Source: Planctomycetota bacterium (GTDB lineage Bacteria; Planctomycetota; UBA1135; GCA-002686595). Taken from it: a stretch of DNA of 36,293 nt. A program made the translations under genes and the position numbers. Each line of letters begins with the position of its first letter. The first letter of the stretch is position 1. Below are positions 1 to 6,839 of the stretch, in pieces. The DNA is taken from contig VGZE01000021.1 in assembly GCA_016872755.1 (NCBI GenBank), positions 1 through 36,293 of the forward strand, given 5' to 3'. A model generated the notes under the pieces. That model was given only the letters and a program-made list of their open reading frames with translations. It did not search any database and was not told the origin of the DNA.

Positions 1-83
1 GACTTGGGCGCGCGCGGACGCGCGCCCGACTCCGCGTGCGCTCGGGCGCGCAGACGCGCCCTCGCGTCCGCGGAGTTTAGTAC

Positions 84-160
84 TTGGACTCGATGGCGGG
101 GGGACTCGAAGGGCGCGCGGACGTAGACGTTGCCTGCTCCGGGCCCTTCATCGAGTCCAA
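84..160. repeat. 12-bp inverted repeat, 53-bp spacer
   Basis: Positions 84-95 and 149-160 are perfect reverse complements (TTGGACTCGATG and its complement). They lie in the gene-free left edge, next to a stronger hairpin. Function is unknown; the pair could mark the end of a transcript entering from the left or bracket a small structured element. Confidence 0.45.
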
Positions 161-167
161 ATTGTTC

Positions 168-217
168 ACTTCGCATTCGCGCGGGTCGCGTCTGCGCGAC
201 CCGCGCGAATGCGAAGT
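168..217. repeat. Perfect 23-bp hairpin with a 4-nt loop
   Basis: Arms 168-190 and 195-217 are exact reverse complements around the loop TCTG (191-194). No T-run follows on either strand. Such a stable stem could end transcription or block 3' exonucleases, or be a dispersed palindromic repeat. It is about 60 bp beyond the 3' end of the sulfatase-like gene. Confidence 0.6.
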
Positions 218-241
218 CACGGGCGCGTCTTCGCGCACGTA

Positions 242-264
242 AGTCGCGCGCGCAGCGCGCGACT
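242..264 (-). terminator. Hairpin downstream of the sulfatase-like gene
   Basis: Arms 242-251 and 255-264 (AGTCGCGCGC and its complement) form a perfect 10-bp stem with a 3-nt loop, starting 11 bp beyond the TAG stop at 275-277. Position suggests a terminator or mRNA 3'-end structure. There is no U-tract, so intrinsic termination is uncertain. Confidence 0.45.
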
Positions 265-274
265 CCCCCACTCG

Positions 275-2185
275 CTACTTCCCCACCTCGACCCGCTTCC
301 CATCACTCGTCTCGAACCACAATTCGCGCGGAGCGACCTTCCCGCCCTCGAGCAGCTGCAACAAATCGATCCCCTTCCCGCTCTCCTCATCGATTCCCAA
401 CCACGCGCAAAGGGTCGGCGCGATGTCCTCCCCGCTGACCGCGTTCTCGATCCGCTCCCCCTTGGGTCCGCCAGGCAGATTCATGATCAGCGGCACGCGC
501 GCCAGCTCCTCCATCCCTTCACCCTCGCGCAACCAGGTGCCGTGATCGGCCGTGATCACCCACCCCGTCCGCCCGAGCCACCTCAGCTCCGCCAGGTGAC
601 TCGCCAGATTCTCCACCAGCGCATCCGCGTGCGACACCTCCACGGCGTACGCCCAGCGCATCTGCTCCGCTTCGCCCATTTCCGGCCGCGGAGCCTTCCA
701 CCGCTCGCTCCACCCGCGCGCGTACTCTGCCGGCGGCGCGTGCGGCTCGCGCGGGTCGGCGATCTGCAGCCACAGGAAGAACGGCCGCGCGCCCTGCTCC
801 TGGTTCCACAGGTCGAACAGCTGGCGCGTGCGGAACACGGTCGATGAACCGTCGGTCGGCGCCAGCGCCGTCGGCTCCACCACCACGTCGAAACCTGCCT
901 CGCAGCCGCTGGAGGCGAGCTCCGACTCGCTGATTGCCGCGACCGTGAAGTAGCCCCGCGCGCGCAAATGCTCGGCCAGCGCAGGCACCGACGGATTCGC
1001 GGTGTTGGGTCCGCCGAGGATCGCGCGGTGCGCGGCCTGGGTCTCGTCGGAGCTCGCGTAGGCTCGGGCGCACTCGATCCCGCCGCGCCCGAGCTCCAGC
1101 AGGTACGGCGTGCGCTCACCGAGGTGATCGGCGCGCGTCGAGCCGAGCGTGACCAGCACCAGGTTCGGCAAGAGCTCCGCGTCGGGTTCGCCGAGCACGA
1201 TCGGTGCCCCCCACAGCACGCGCGCGCCCGCGGTGCCCGCGGCGTTTGCGGCGGGATCGGATGCGCCTGCCTGCGGCGAGGCGTCGCGCGCGCGCAGGCG
1301 CAGCTCGACCGCAGTGCCGCTCCAGGGTGCCAGGTCGATCGTCCACGGGCGCCACAGCGCCTCGCCGGGCTTTTCGCGCGGGAAGATCTTGCGCAGGCCG
1401 ATGCGCGTCCACTGGCCGTCGCCGCTGTTCAGTTCCACCTCGAAGTGCACGCGCTCGACGACGCCGCGCAGGGCCGGCAGCGTCGCCGTGTCGAGACACA
1501 GCCGGCCGCGCGGCGGCACCGTGCAGCGCGCGACGAGCTCCTGCCCGAAGGCGGCCGGCCACGCGCGCCGCGCATCGAGCTCCAGCGGCACGAGGTCCGC
1601 GCCGCGCAACGGCGCGGCCGGCCAGCCGCGCTCGACGAGCGCGATCGCCTCGAGCGCGGGCTGCGGCGCGCTCTCGGGTCCGAATTCGAGCCGTAGCGCG
1701 TCGATCGCGCCGTTCCAGCGCGGATGTAGCGCGAGATCGAACACGATCGTCTGCACCTGCGAGGATTCCGCGAATTCCCGCCGCAGCGAATGGGCGGCGG
1801 GCCAGGCCGCCTGGCTCGCGGCCGATTCGCCCCCGTCCTTGCGGCGCCAGTGCAGCGTGACGGTGCCGGCCGCGCTCGCGCGCAGGCGCAGCTCGAGCGC
1901 GTTGCACGAGAGCGGCGCGAGCCCGACCATGCGCTCCAGCGCGCCGGGAGCTGTGCTCGTCCAGCCGTCGATGCCGGTGGCGCCGGCCTCCCAGCGCTCG
2001 AGCTCGCGCCGAGCCTGCGCGAGCACCTCCGCGCTGCTCCGCCCGTCGGCCAGGCGCGGATCGAGGTGCGCGATGCCCTGGGCCGGTTCGGGGTGGCCGC
2101 AGCCTGCGCCGGCCGCGAACGCGCACAGCAACAGGACCGGGAGCGCGAACGCGAAACGGAGCAGGGCGACGGGAGCGGTCTGCAT
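275..2185 (-). CDS. Exported sulfatase/alkaline-phosphatase-fold protein
   Basis: This encodes about 636 residues. I chose the ATG at 2185 because it gives an immediate signal peptide (hydrophobic residues 8-28) with a cysteine at 29 that could be lipidated, although the lipobox is weak (glycine at -3). The in-frame stretch upstream is low-complexity and lies over the divergent gene. Residues about 90-185 and 215-330 look like two beta-sandwich segments. Residues 340-600 resemble the sulfatase/alkaline phosphatase superfamily: VTLGSTRADHLG at 345-356, T382 near the usual nucleophile position, and TADHG at 545-549. In typical members the first motif reads VTLD; here the metal-binding Asp is G348, and there is no CxPSR formylglycine motif. 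It may therefore be an altered enzyme or a binding protein. It is divergent from the glycosyltransferase-like gene, with 46 bp between starts. The fold assignment is fairly sure; activity and substrate are unknown. Confidence 0.75.
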   Translation of the reverse strand: MQTAPVALLRFAFALPVLLLCAFAAGAGCGHPEPAQGIAHLDPRLADGRSSAEVLAQARRELERWEAGATGIDGWTSTAPGALERMVGLAPLSCNALELRLRASAAGTVTLHWRRKDGGESAASQAAWPAAHSLRREFAESSQVQTIVFDLALHPRWNGAIDALRLEFGPESAPQPALEAIALVERGWPAAPLRGADLVPLELDARRAWPAAFGQELVARCTVPPRGRLCLDTATLPALRGVVERVHFEVELNSGDGQWTRIGLRKIFPREKPGEALWRPWTIDLAPWSGTAVELRLRARDASPQAGASDPAANAAGTAGARVLWGAPIVLGEPDAELLPNLVLVTLGSTRADHLGERTPYLLELGRGGIECARAYASSDETQAAHRAILGGPNTANPSVPALAEHLRARGYFTVAAISESELASSGCEAGFDVVVEPTALAPTDGSSTVFRTRQLFDLWNQEQGARPFFLWLQIADPREPHAPPAEYARGWSERWKAPRPEMGEAEQMRWAYAVEVSHADALVENLASHLAELRWLGRTGWVITADHGTWLREGEGMEELARVPLIMNLPGGPKGERIENAVSGEDIAPTLCAWLGIDEESGKGIDLLQLLEGGKVAPRELWFETSDGKRVEVGK

Positions 2186-2231
2186 GCGCGATCGTTGACG
2201 TGAGCGCGCGCAGTCTATCCCATGGATCACG

Positions 2232-3812
2232 ATGTCCGCCCCCGCGAGCACGCCGCGCTGGATTCCCTGGGCCGCGGCGCTGCTGTTGCTGCTCGCGGCG
2301 CTGGTGCCGCGCGCGCGCGACCTCGGCGGCCCGTGGGACCGCTCCTTCGAGGGGTTCCAGGGCGCGTTCTTCGCGCAGGCCGCGGTCAACTACGAACGCG
2401 GCGGGCTCGCGCTGTTCGACGGCTACCCGGTGCTGAACGTCGAGCTCGACCCGCTCACTCCGAGCACCTGGTACACGTACGAGAACCACCCGCCGACGGT
2501 GGCCTGGCTGGCCTGGCTCGGCTTCCGCGCGGCCGGCGGTGACGCGAGCACGCCGCCGAGCCGCGGCCGCGAGTGGGGCGTGCGGCTGCCGTTCCTGGCA
2601 CTGCACATGGCGACGTTGCTCGTGCTGTGGCTCGCGCTGCGCGAGGCGGTCGGATTGCTGGAGAGCTGTTGTGCGCTGGCGCTGCTGGCAGCCTGTCCGT
2701 TGTCGGCGCTGTACGGCACGCTGGTCAACTACGAGACGCCGACCGGTCTGGCGGTCGCGCTGGCCGCGCTGTTCCACGTGCGCTGGTTGCGCCGCGGCGC
2801 TCGGCGCGACCTCTTCGGCATCGGCGCGGCCTTCGCGCTGGGAGGAGCCTTCACGTACGCGCCGCTGTTCTTCGCGCCGCCGTTCGCGTTGCAGGCCTGG
2901 CGCCGGCGCGGCGGCCGCGCGGCACTGGCCGAGCTCGCGGTCGCCGGCGGGGCTTGCCTGTTGCCGCTGCTCGCGCACGGTGCGCTGGCGAGCCATGCAC
3001 TGGAATCGATCGGACGCTCGGCCGCACCGCTGCAGGCGCGCGCGCTGCTCTTGTGGGGACCGCTGCTCGACGGCTCGATCGCGCCGTGGGATTGGCTGCT
3101 GCACCAGCTGTCGAGCGGAGCGCGACTGTACTCGTGGCCGCTCGCGCTGTGCGCGGCGCTCGGCCTGTGCGGCGAGCTGATCTTCGGCCGGCGTGACGCG
3201 CAGCACCCGATCGCGCAGGCGCGCATCGCGCTCGGTCCGGTGCTGCTGGCCGGCGGGCTGTTGGCGAATTTCGCGTTCTATCGGCACAGCGCGGAGGAGC
3301 AGTGGACGTTCCTGCTCAACCCCGTGCTCGGGCTGACGGCCTGCGCGGCCGCCTTGATACGCGCACTGGGCCGACCGTTCGAGCGCGGCCGGCTGCCGCA
3401 CGCACCCTACGTCGCGTTGTGCGGCGTGGTCGTGTTGCCGGCACTCGCGCAGCTCGAGTGGTTGCGGCACGAGTGGCGCGGCACCGACCGTCCGCTGCCC
3501 GATGCGATCGGCCGCGAGCTCGGCGAGCTGCTGCCCGCGGGTTCGGTGCTGCACTACCCACCCGAGCTCGGCTTCACGCCGGCGGTCGGCTACTACGCAT
3601 GGCGCACGCAGGTGCCGTGGACCAGCGAGCTGGAACCGCTGGTGCGTCCTCAGCTCGCGCGCGTCGGCCTCGCGGCGGCCGAGCGCTACTACGTGTTGCC
3701 GCGCCGGGGCGAGGCCGAGCTGGAGCCCGCGCTCGCGCCGCTGCGCACGGCGCGGCTGGCCGAACGCGCTCCGGATCGCAGCAGTGCGAACTGGCTGGCC
3801 TGGAAGCTGTAG
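2232..3812 (+). CDS. GT-C glycosyltransferase-like polytopic membrane protein
   Basis: This encodes 526 residues with about ten hydrophobic segments. It begins with an N-terminal helix (residues 11-27) followed by an acidic, aromatic loop (WDRSFEGFQGAFFAQA) like the first periplasmic loop of the PMT/ArnT-type GT-C superfamily. These enzymes move sugars from polyprenyl-phosphate donors to proteins or lipids at the outer face of the membrane. The C-terminal 130 residues are mainly soluble. I cannot name donor or acceptor. A plausible role is decorating exported proteins or envelope lipids, given the many secreted proteins nearby. It is read divergently from the sulfatase-like gene and ends 46 bp before the metalloprotease gene. 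Confidence 0.75.
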   Translation: MSAPASTPRWIPWAAALLLLLAALVPRARDLGGPWDRSFEGFQGAFFAQAAVNYERGGLALFDGYPVLNVELDPLTPSTWYTYENHPPTVAWLAWLGFRAAGGDASTPPSRGREWGVRLPFLALHMATLLVLWLALREAVGLLESCCALALLAACPLSALYGTLVNYETPTGLAVALAALFHVRWLRRGARRDLFGIGAAFALGGAFTYAPLFFAPPFALQAWRRRGGRAALAELAVAGGACLLPLLAHGALASHALESIGRSAAPLQARALLLWGPLLDGSIAPWDWLLHQLSSGARLYSWPLALCAALGLCGELIFGRRDAQHPIAQARIALGPVLLAGGLLANFAFYRHSAEEQWTFLLNPVLGLTACAAALIRALGRPFERGRLPHAPYVALCGVVVLPALAQLEWLRHEWRGTDRPLPDAIGRELGELLPAGSVLHYPPELGFTPAVGYYAWRTQVPWTSELEPLVRPQLARVGLAAAERYYVLPRRGEAELEPALAPLRTARLAERAPDRSSANWLAWKL

Positions 3813-3817
3813 AATCG
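3810..3817 (+). promoter_or_regulatory. Putative -10 element TAGAATCG
   Basis: TAGAATCG lies 41 bp before the ATG of the metalloprotease gene and overlaps the stop codon of the preceding gene. The same octamer occurs upstream of two other secreted-protein genes (13559-13566 and 19274-19281, minus strand). It resembles a sigma-70 TATAAT box (5 of 6 in TAGAAT). No clear -35 was found. Confidence 0.4.
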
Positions 3818-3858
3818 AAGCGTTCCGGCGCCCCGTTCCCGTCCCGCCCCCCCACCCG

Positions 3859-5427
3859 ATGCCCACGCTACGCCCCCTTTTCGTGCTCGGCGCTTTCTCC
3901 CTGGCCTGCTCCGCGTTGCTGCCGCCGAGTGCATCGGCCTATTCGCTGATCGGCGGCTCGCTCGGCACGACCCAGCGCGACGTGCGGGTGTTCGACAACT
4001 TCAGCGACGCCGTCACCAACGACAACACGACGCCGAGTCCGAGCTTCCCCGGCTATCTAGGCGCCGAGCTCGCGATCTGGAAGGCGGTCGTCGAGTGGCA
4101 GAGCGAGCTGCACGGCGGCGGCTACGGCGACCCGACGCAGCCCGGTGGGATCGGTTCGGGCGGCGCGAATTTCGATCCGAGCTGGCAAGGCAATGCCTCG
4201 GGCGTCGGAGGCAACAGCGACAACGTCCATTCGGAGATCTCCGGATCCGACAGCGGGGTGCTTGCCTACTGCGAGACGCCGATCAGCGACGGCTGGCGGA
4301 TCCGCTACTACTCGGTCTGGACCTGGAGCGACGGTCCCGGCGTGGGCCTCAACGGCACGGACCTGCAGGGTGTCGCCTGCCACGAGTACGGCCACGCGCT
4401 CGGCCTGGGGCACTCGACCGAGACGACCGGTCCGACGATGTTCCCGTCGATCAGCGGCACCGGTTCGTTGCAGCGCTCGATCGAAGCCGACGACATCGCC
4501 GGCGTCCAGGCCGTCTACGGCGTCAAGAGCTCGACCAAGCCGCGCATCCTGTCGACGCAGGTGACCGGCACCACGCTCGTGATCAACGGCTCGAACTTCA
4601 CGACGACGAACAACGAGGTGTGGTTCACGCGCGCCGGCGGCAACACGACCGGCGATCCAGTCAAGGTCACGGGCGCCGCCTCGACGAACGGCGGCACGAA
4701 GATCACCGTGACGGTCCCGGCGACCGCCGGCGACGGCGACCTCCTGGTCAAGAAGAACACGACCGGGAACTCTTCGCTCTCCAATGCCTACCCGTTCGAC
4801 AAGGAGGGTGGGGCGCTGACCGGGGGGCCGCAACTATCGAGTGTCACCCCGTCGAGTGTGCCTGTGCTCGCGTTCCCCGAGAGCACGTTCCAGATCGCGG
4901 GAACGGGACTGGCGACCACTTCGAGCGTCACCGTCGGTGGCCTCGCCGCAAGCTATACGAAGCAAGGTGACACGGGCCTGACGATCGAGGTGCCGCTGCT
5001 CTCGGCGCTCGGCCCGGCGAGCGTCGTCGTGACGAATCAGGAAGGTCCTGCCACGACGACGATCGGGATCAACGCGCCCACCGCCCCCGTGCTGCTGATC
5101 GATCCGCCGTTGATGTTCAACGGCCTGACGCTGAACGCCACATTCGGGGCGGGCGTCGGCGACGTCGCGTACCTGTGCGTGTCGACGCTGCTCGCGCCCA
5201 CGGTCGTGCCAGGCATCGTCTCGCTGGACATCGGCGGCGGCATCAGCGGCGTGACGGTGCTCTCGACGAAGATCATCCCGGCCAAGGGCTGGACCACCTT
5301 CTCCTCGCTGGTCATCGGCGTGCCCCCCGGCACGTCGTTCTACGTGCAGCTCGGCGTGTTCTCGGCGGCCAATCCGGTCCTGCCGCTGGCGACGAGCAAC
5401 TTGCAGTCGACGCAGGTGCTCTTCTAA
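3859..5427 (+). CDS. Secreted matrixin-type zinc metalloprotease with TIG domains
   Basis: This encodes 522 residues. The ATG at 3859 starts a clear signal peptide ending near SASA-YS (about residue 27). The catalytic domain spans about 28-222, with the metzincin zinc site HEYGHALGLGH (H175, E176, H179, H185) and a Met-turn TMFP with M194, as in matrixins (M10-like). Two immunoglobulin-like IPT/TIG segments follow at about 226-305 and 315-395. The last 105 residues form a beta-rich domain that I also see at the ends of six other proteins here. Predicted role: extracellular or surface protein degradation. No pro-domain cysteine switch was recognised. Its TAA stop overlaps the stop of the convergent exonuclease gene by 4 bp. 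Confidence 0.85.
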   Translation: MPTLRPLFVLGAFSLACSALLPPSASAYSLIGGSLGTTQRDVRVFDNFSDAVTNDNTTPSPSFPGYLGAELAIWKAVVEWQSELHGGGYGDPTQPGGIGSGGANFDPSWQGNASGVGGNSDNVHSEISGSDSGVLAYCETPISDGWRIRYYSVWTWSDGPGVGLNGTDLQGVACHEYGHALGLGHSTETTGPTMFPSISGTGSLQRSIEADDIAGVQAVYGVKSSTKPRILSTQVTGTTLVINGSNFTTTNNEVWFTRAGGNTTGDPVKVTGAASTNGGTKITVTVPATAGDGDLLVKKNTTGNSSLSNAYPFDKEGGALTGGPQLSSVTPSSVPVLAFPESTFQIAGTGLATTSSVTVGGLAASYTKQGDTGLTIEVPLLSALGPASVVVTNQEGPATTTIGINAPTAPVLLIDPPLMFNGLTLNATFGAGVGDVAYLCVSTLLAPTVVPGIVSLDIGGGISGVTVLSTKIIPAKGWTTFSSLVIGVPPGTSFYVQLGVFSAANPVLPLATSNLQSTQVLF

Positions 5428-6113
5428 CGCCGTCCGAACAGCGGCAGCAGCGTGTCTTTCACGCGGCCGTACAGCAGCGCCGTCGCGCGCACGTCGCGCA
5501 GGCAGTACTCGCCGATCTCGTCGATGCGCCCCTCGCGGTAGGCGCGCGAGACCTGGCTGCCGTCGAGTCCCCCCTTGGGACTCTCGATGTCGAAGCGCCG
5601 ACACCAGTAGTCGAGCTTGTAGTTCTCGCGCACGGTCCCCTGGAAGTTGAAGACCTCCATCAGGTCGACGTGCGTGTTCATGTCGTAGCGGTAGCCGCAC
5701 AGGTTCAAGCTCGGCGTGAGCCCATGCTGCGCGGACCGGATCATCAGCATCGGGCCGTCGTACCCTCGGCCGTTGAACGTGACCATGCGCAGGCCGCCCT
5801 TGCCGGCGATCTTCCAGAAGCGCTCGAGCAGCTCGGGCTCGCTGCCGCGCATGACCTTCGAGTGCGGGACCTTCTCCCAATCCTTCTCGGGCTCGCTCTC
5901 CCCCTCCAGCAACAGCAGCCCGCGGTCGTCCTCGTACAGCCACATGCCGATCGCGATGATGCGCCCCAGGCCCGGGTAGAGCGCCGTGCGGTCGGGCACG
6001 GCCGCGCGATCGGCCTCGTCGCGCGCCCGCGTCAGCAGGTAGCCGCGGGTGATCTCGTCGACCTCTTCCCACTCGAAGCCGGCCACCTCGATGTCGAACA
6101 CGATCGTCTTCAT
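5424..6113 (-). CDS. PolB-type 3'-5' exonuclease domain protein
   Basis: This encodes 229 residues matching the DnaQ-like/PolB exonuclease fold seen in PF10108 (DNA_pol_B_exo2). Exo I is FDIEV (D7, E9). Exo II is FNGRGYD (N114, D119). D150 lies in HVDLMEVF. Exo III is YCLRD (Y203, D207). All acidic ligands for two-metal catalysis are present, so it should be an active nuclease of single-stranded or RNA/DNA ends. There is no polymerase domain; stand-alone proteins of this family are common in bacteria, with poorly known roles. No signal peptide is seen, so it is cytoplasmic. It stands alone between a secreted protease and a repeat region. Upstream there is no Shine-Dalgarno sequence. Confidence 0.85.
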   Translation of the reverse strand: MKTIVFDIEVAGFEWEEVDEITRGYLLTRARDEADRAAVPDRTALYPGLGRIIAIGMWLYEDDRGLLLLEGESEPEKDWEKVPHSKVMRGSEPELLERFWKIAGKGGLRMVTFNGRGYDGPMLMIRSAQHGLTPSLNLCGYRYDMNTHVDLMEVFNFQGTVRENYKLDYWCRRFDIESPKGGLDGSQVSRAYREGRIDEIGEYCLRDVRATALLYGRVKDTLLPLFGRR

Positions 6114-6360
6114 GGCCGGCGTACTCTACCGCCGCGCGGGACTGGGAAATCCTTGCATCTTGCAGGGGCCCCCACCTTGTTTCATGATCGACCCTATCGT
6201 GCGGCGCGCACTGCAACAGCACCTCGGTGCCCGAGCCCTGCGTGAGCCGTCGACGCCCGGCGGGTGCGTCACCTGTCGAGCGATGGACTTCCGGGACGCC
6301 GGAAGCATCGGAGCCCGTGCGCCGGTCCGATCAGGATCGGCGTTTCGGGAAGGCCGTTTC

Positions 6361-6380
6361 TGAAAGGAGGTGGTCCTTCA
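6361..6380 (+). promoter_or_regulatory. Near-perfect Shine-Dalgarno inside a hairpin
   Basis: AAAGGAGGTGGTCC (6363-6376) is complementary to the usual 16S 3' end over 14 positions, with one G-U pair. It is also self-complementary: TGAAAGGA pairs with TCCTTCA (one bulged A, 5-nt loop), so the stem hides the ribosome site. An ATG follows at 6381. Most genes in the window have no SD, which makes this one stand out. Confidence 0.5.
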
Positions 6381-6419
6381 ATGACTACCGGTGACAGTTC
6401 TCGAGGATCGCACTGCTAG
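6381..6419 (+). CDS. 12-codon ORF after a strong ribosome site
   Basis: The reading frame is MTTGDSSRGSHC, ending TAG at 6417-6419. It follows the exceptional Shine-Dalgarno at 6363-6376, with about 8 nt between the GGAGG core and the ATG. The peptide is too short to classify. A small hairpin (6421-6438) comes straight after the stop. It may be a leader peptide, a translated small RNA, or chance. The only support is the ribosome site. Confidence 0.25.
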   Translation: MTTGDSSRGSHC

Positions 6420-6474
6420 ACCCGTGCTCCTGACGGGGATGCACGTTCAGTGCTTTCCTGACTCACCATCGCTC

Positions 6475-6828
6475 GGCGCTCGCGCTCACCCGCCCGCGCC
6501 GAGCGTCTTTTTCAGCGCGAGCGCCGAGCCTCACACAGCCCTGCGGGCCGCCAGGGCGCTCGCGCTCACCCGCCCGCGCCGAGCGTCTTTTTCAGCGCGA
6601 GCGCCGAGCCTCACACAGCCCTGCGGGCCGCCAGGGCGCTCGCGCTCACCCGCCCGCGCCGAGCGTCTTTTTCAGCGCGAGCGCCGAGCCTCACACAGCC
6701 CTGCGGGCCGCCAGGGCGCTCGCGCTCACCCGCCCGCGCCGAGCGTCTTTTTCAGCGCGAGCGCCGAGCCTCACACAGCCCTGCGGGCCGCCAGGGCGCT
6801 CGCGCTCACCCGCCCGCGCCGAGCGTCT
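6475..6828. repeat. 80-bp tandem array, about 4.4 copies
   Basis: Units begin at equivalent points 6481, 6561, 6641, 6721 and 6801, are exactly 80 bp, and appear identical; the last is partial and breaks at 6829. Each unit contains a 12-bp inverted repeat (6475-6486 with 6514-6525 in copy one, extended to 16 bp there) and a second stem GCCCTG/CAGGGC (6538-6543 with 6552-6557). Copies abut with no unique spacers, so this is not a CRISPR. Because 80 is not a multiple of 3, the array is unlikely to be coding. It begins 12 bp beyond the stop of the minus-strand metalloprotease gene and so would lie in its 3' transcript. Confidence 0.9.
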
Positions 6829-6839
6829 CTTTTTTGCGC

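Larger units (their letters stand above)
6184..6440 (+). other. Candidate structured leader or small RNA region
   Basis: This gene-poor stretch holds closely spaced potential hairpins: 6288-6305 (CTTCCGG, 4-nt loop, complement), the SD hairpin at 6361-6380, and 6421-6438 (CCCGT/ACGGG). A 59-codon frame (6184-6363) runs through it and stops inside the Shine-Dalgarno sequence; it has no recognisable family and I do not call it a gene. The succession of stems, a very strong ribosome site and a tiny ORF resembles a leader or attenuator, but no plus-strand gene follows. This is a weak call. Confidence 0.25.

Noticed and set aside
77-271. 64-codon minus-strand frame at the left edge
   Set aside because: It consists largely of the two palindromes and shows no recognisable protein features.
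6184-6363. 59-codon gene before the strong Shine-Dalgarno
   Set aside because: It has no ribosome site, no recognisable family and an unremarkable composition; noted only within the structured region.
6475-6828. CRISPR array
   Set aside because: Units are contiguous 80-bp copies without unique spacers, and no cas gene is nearby.
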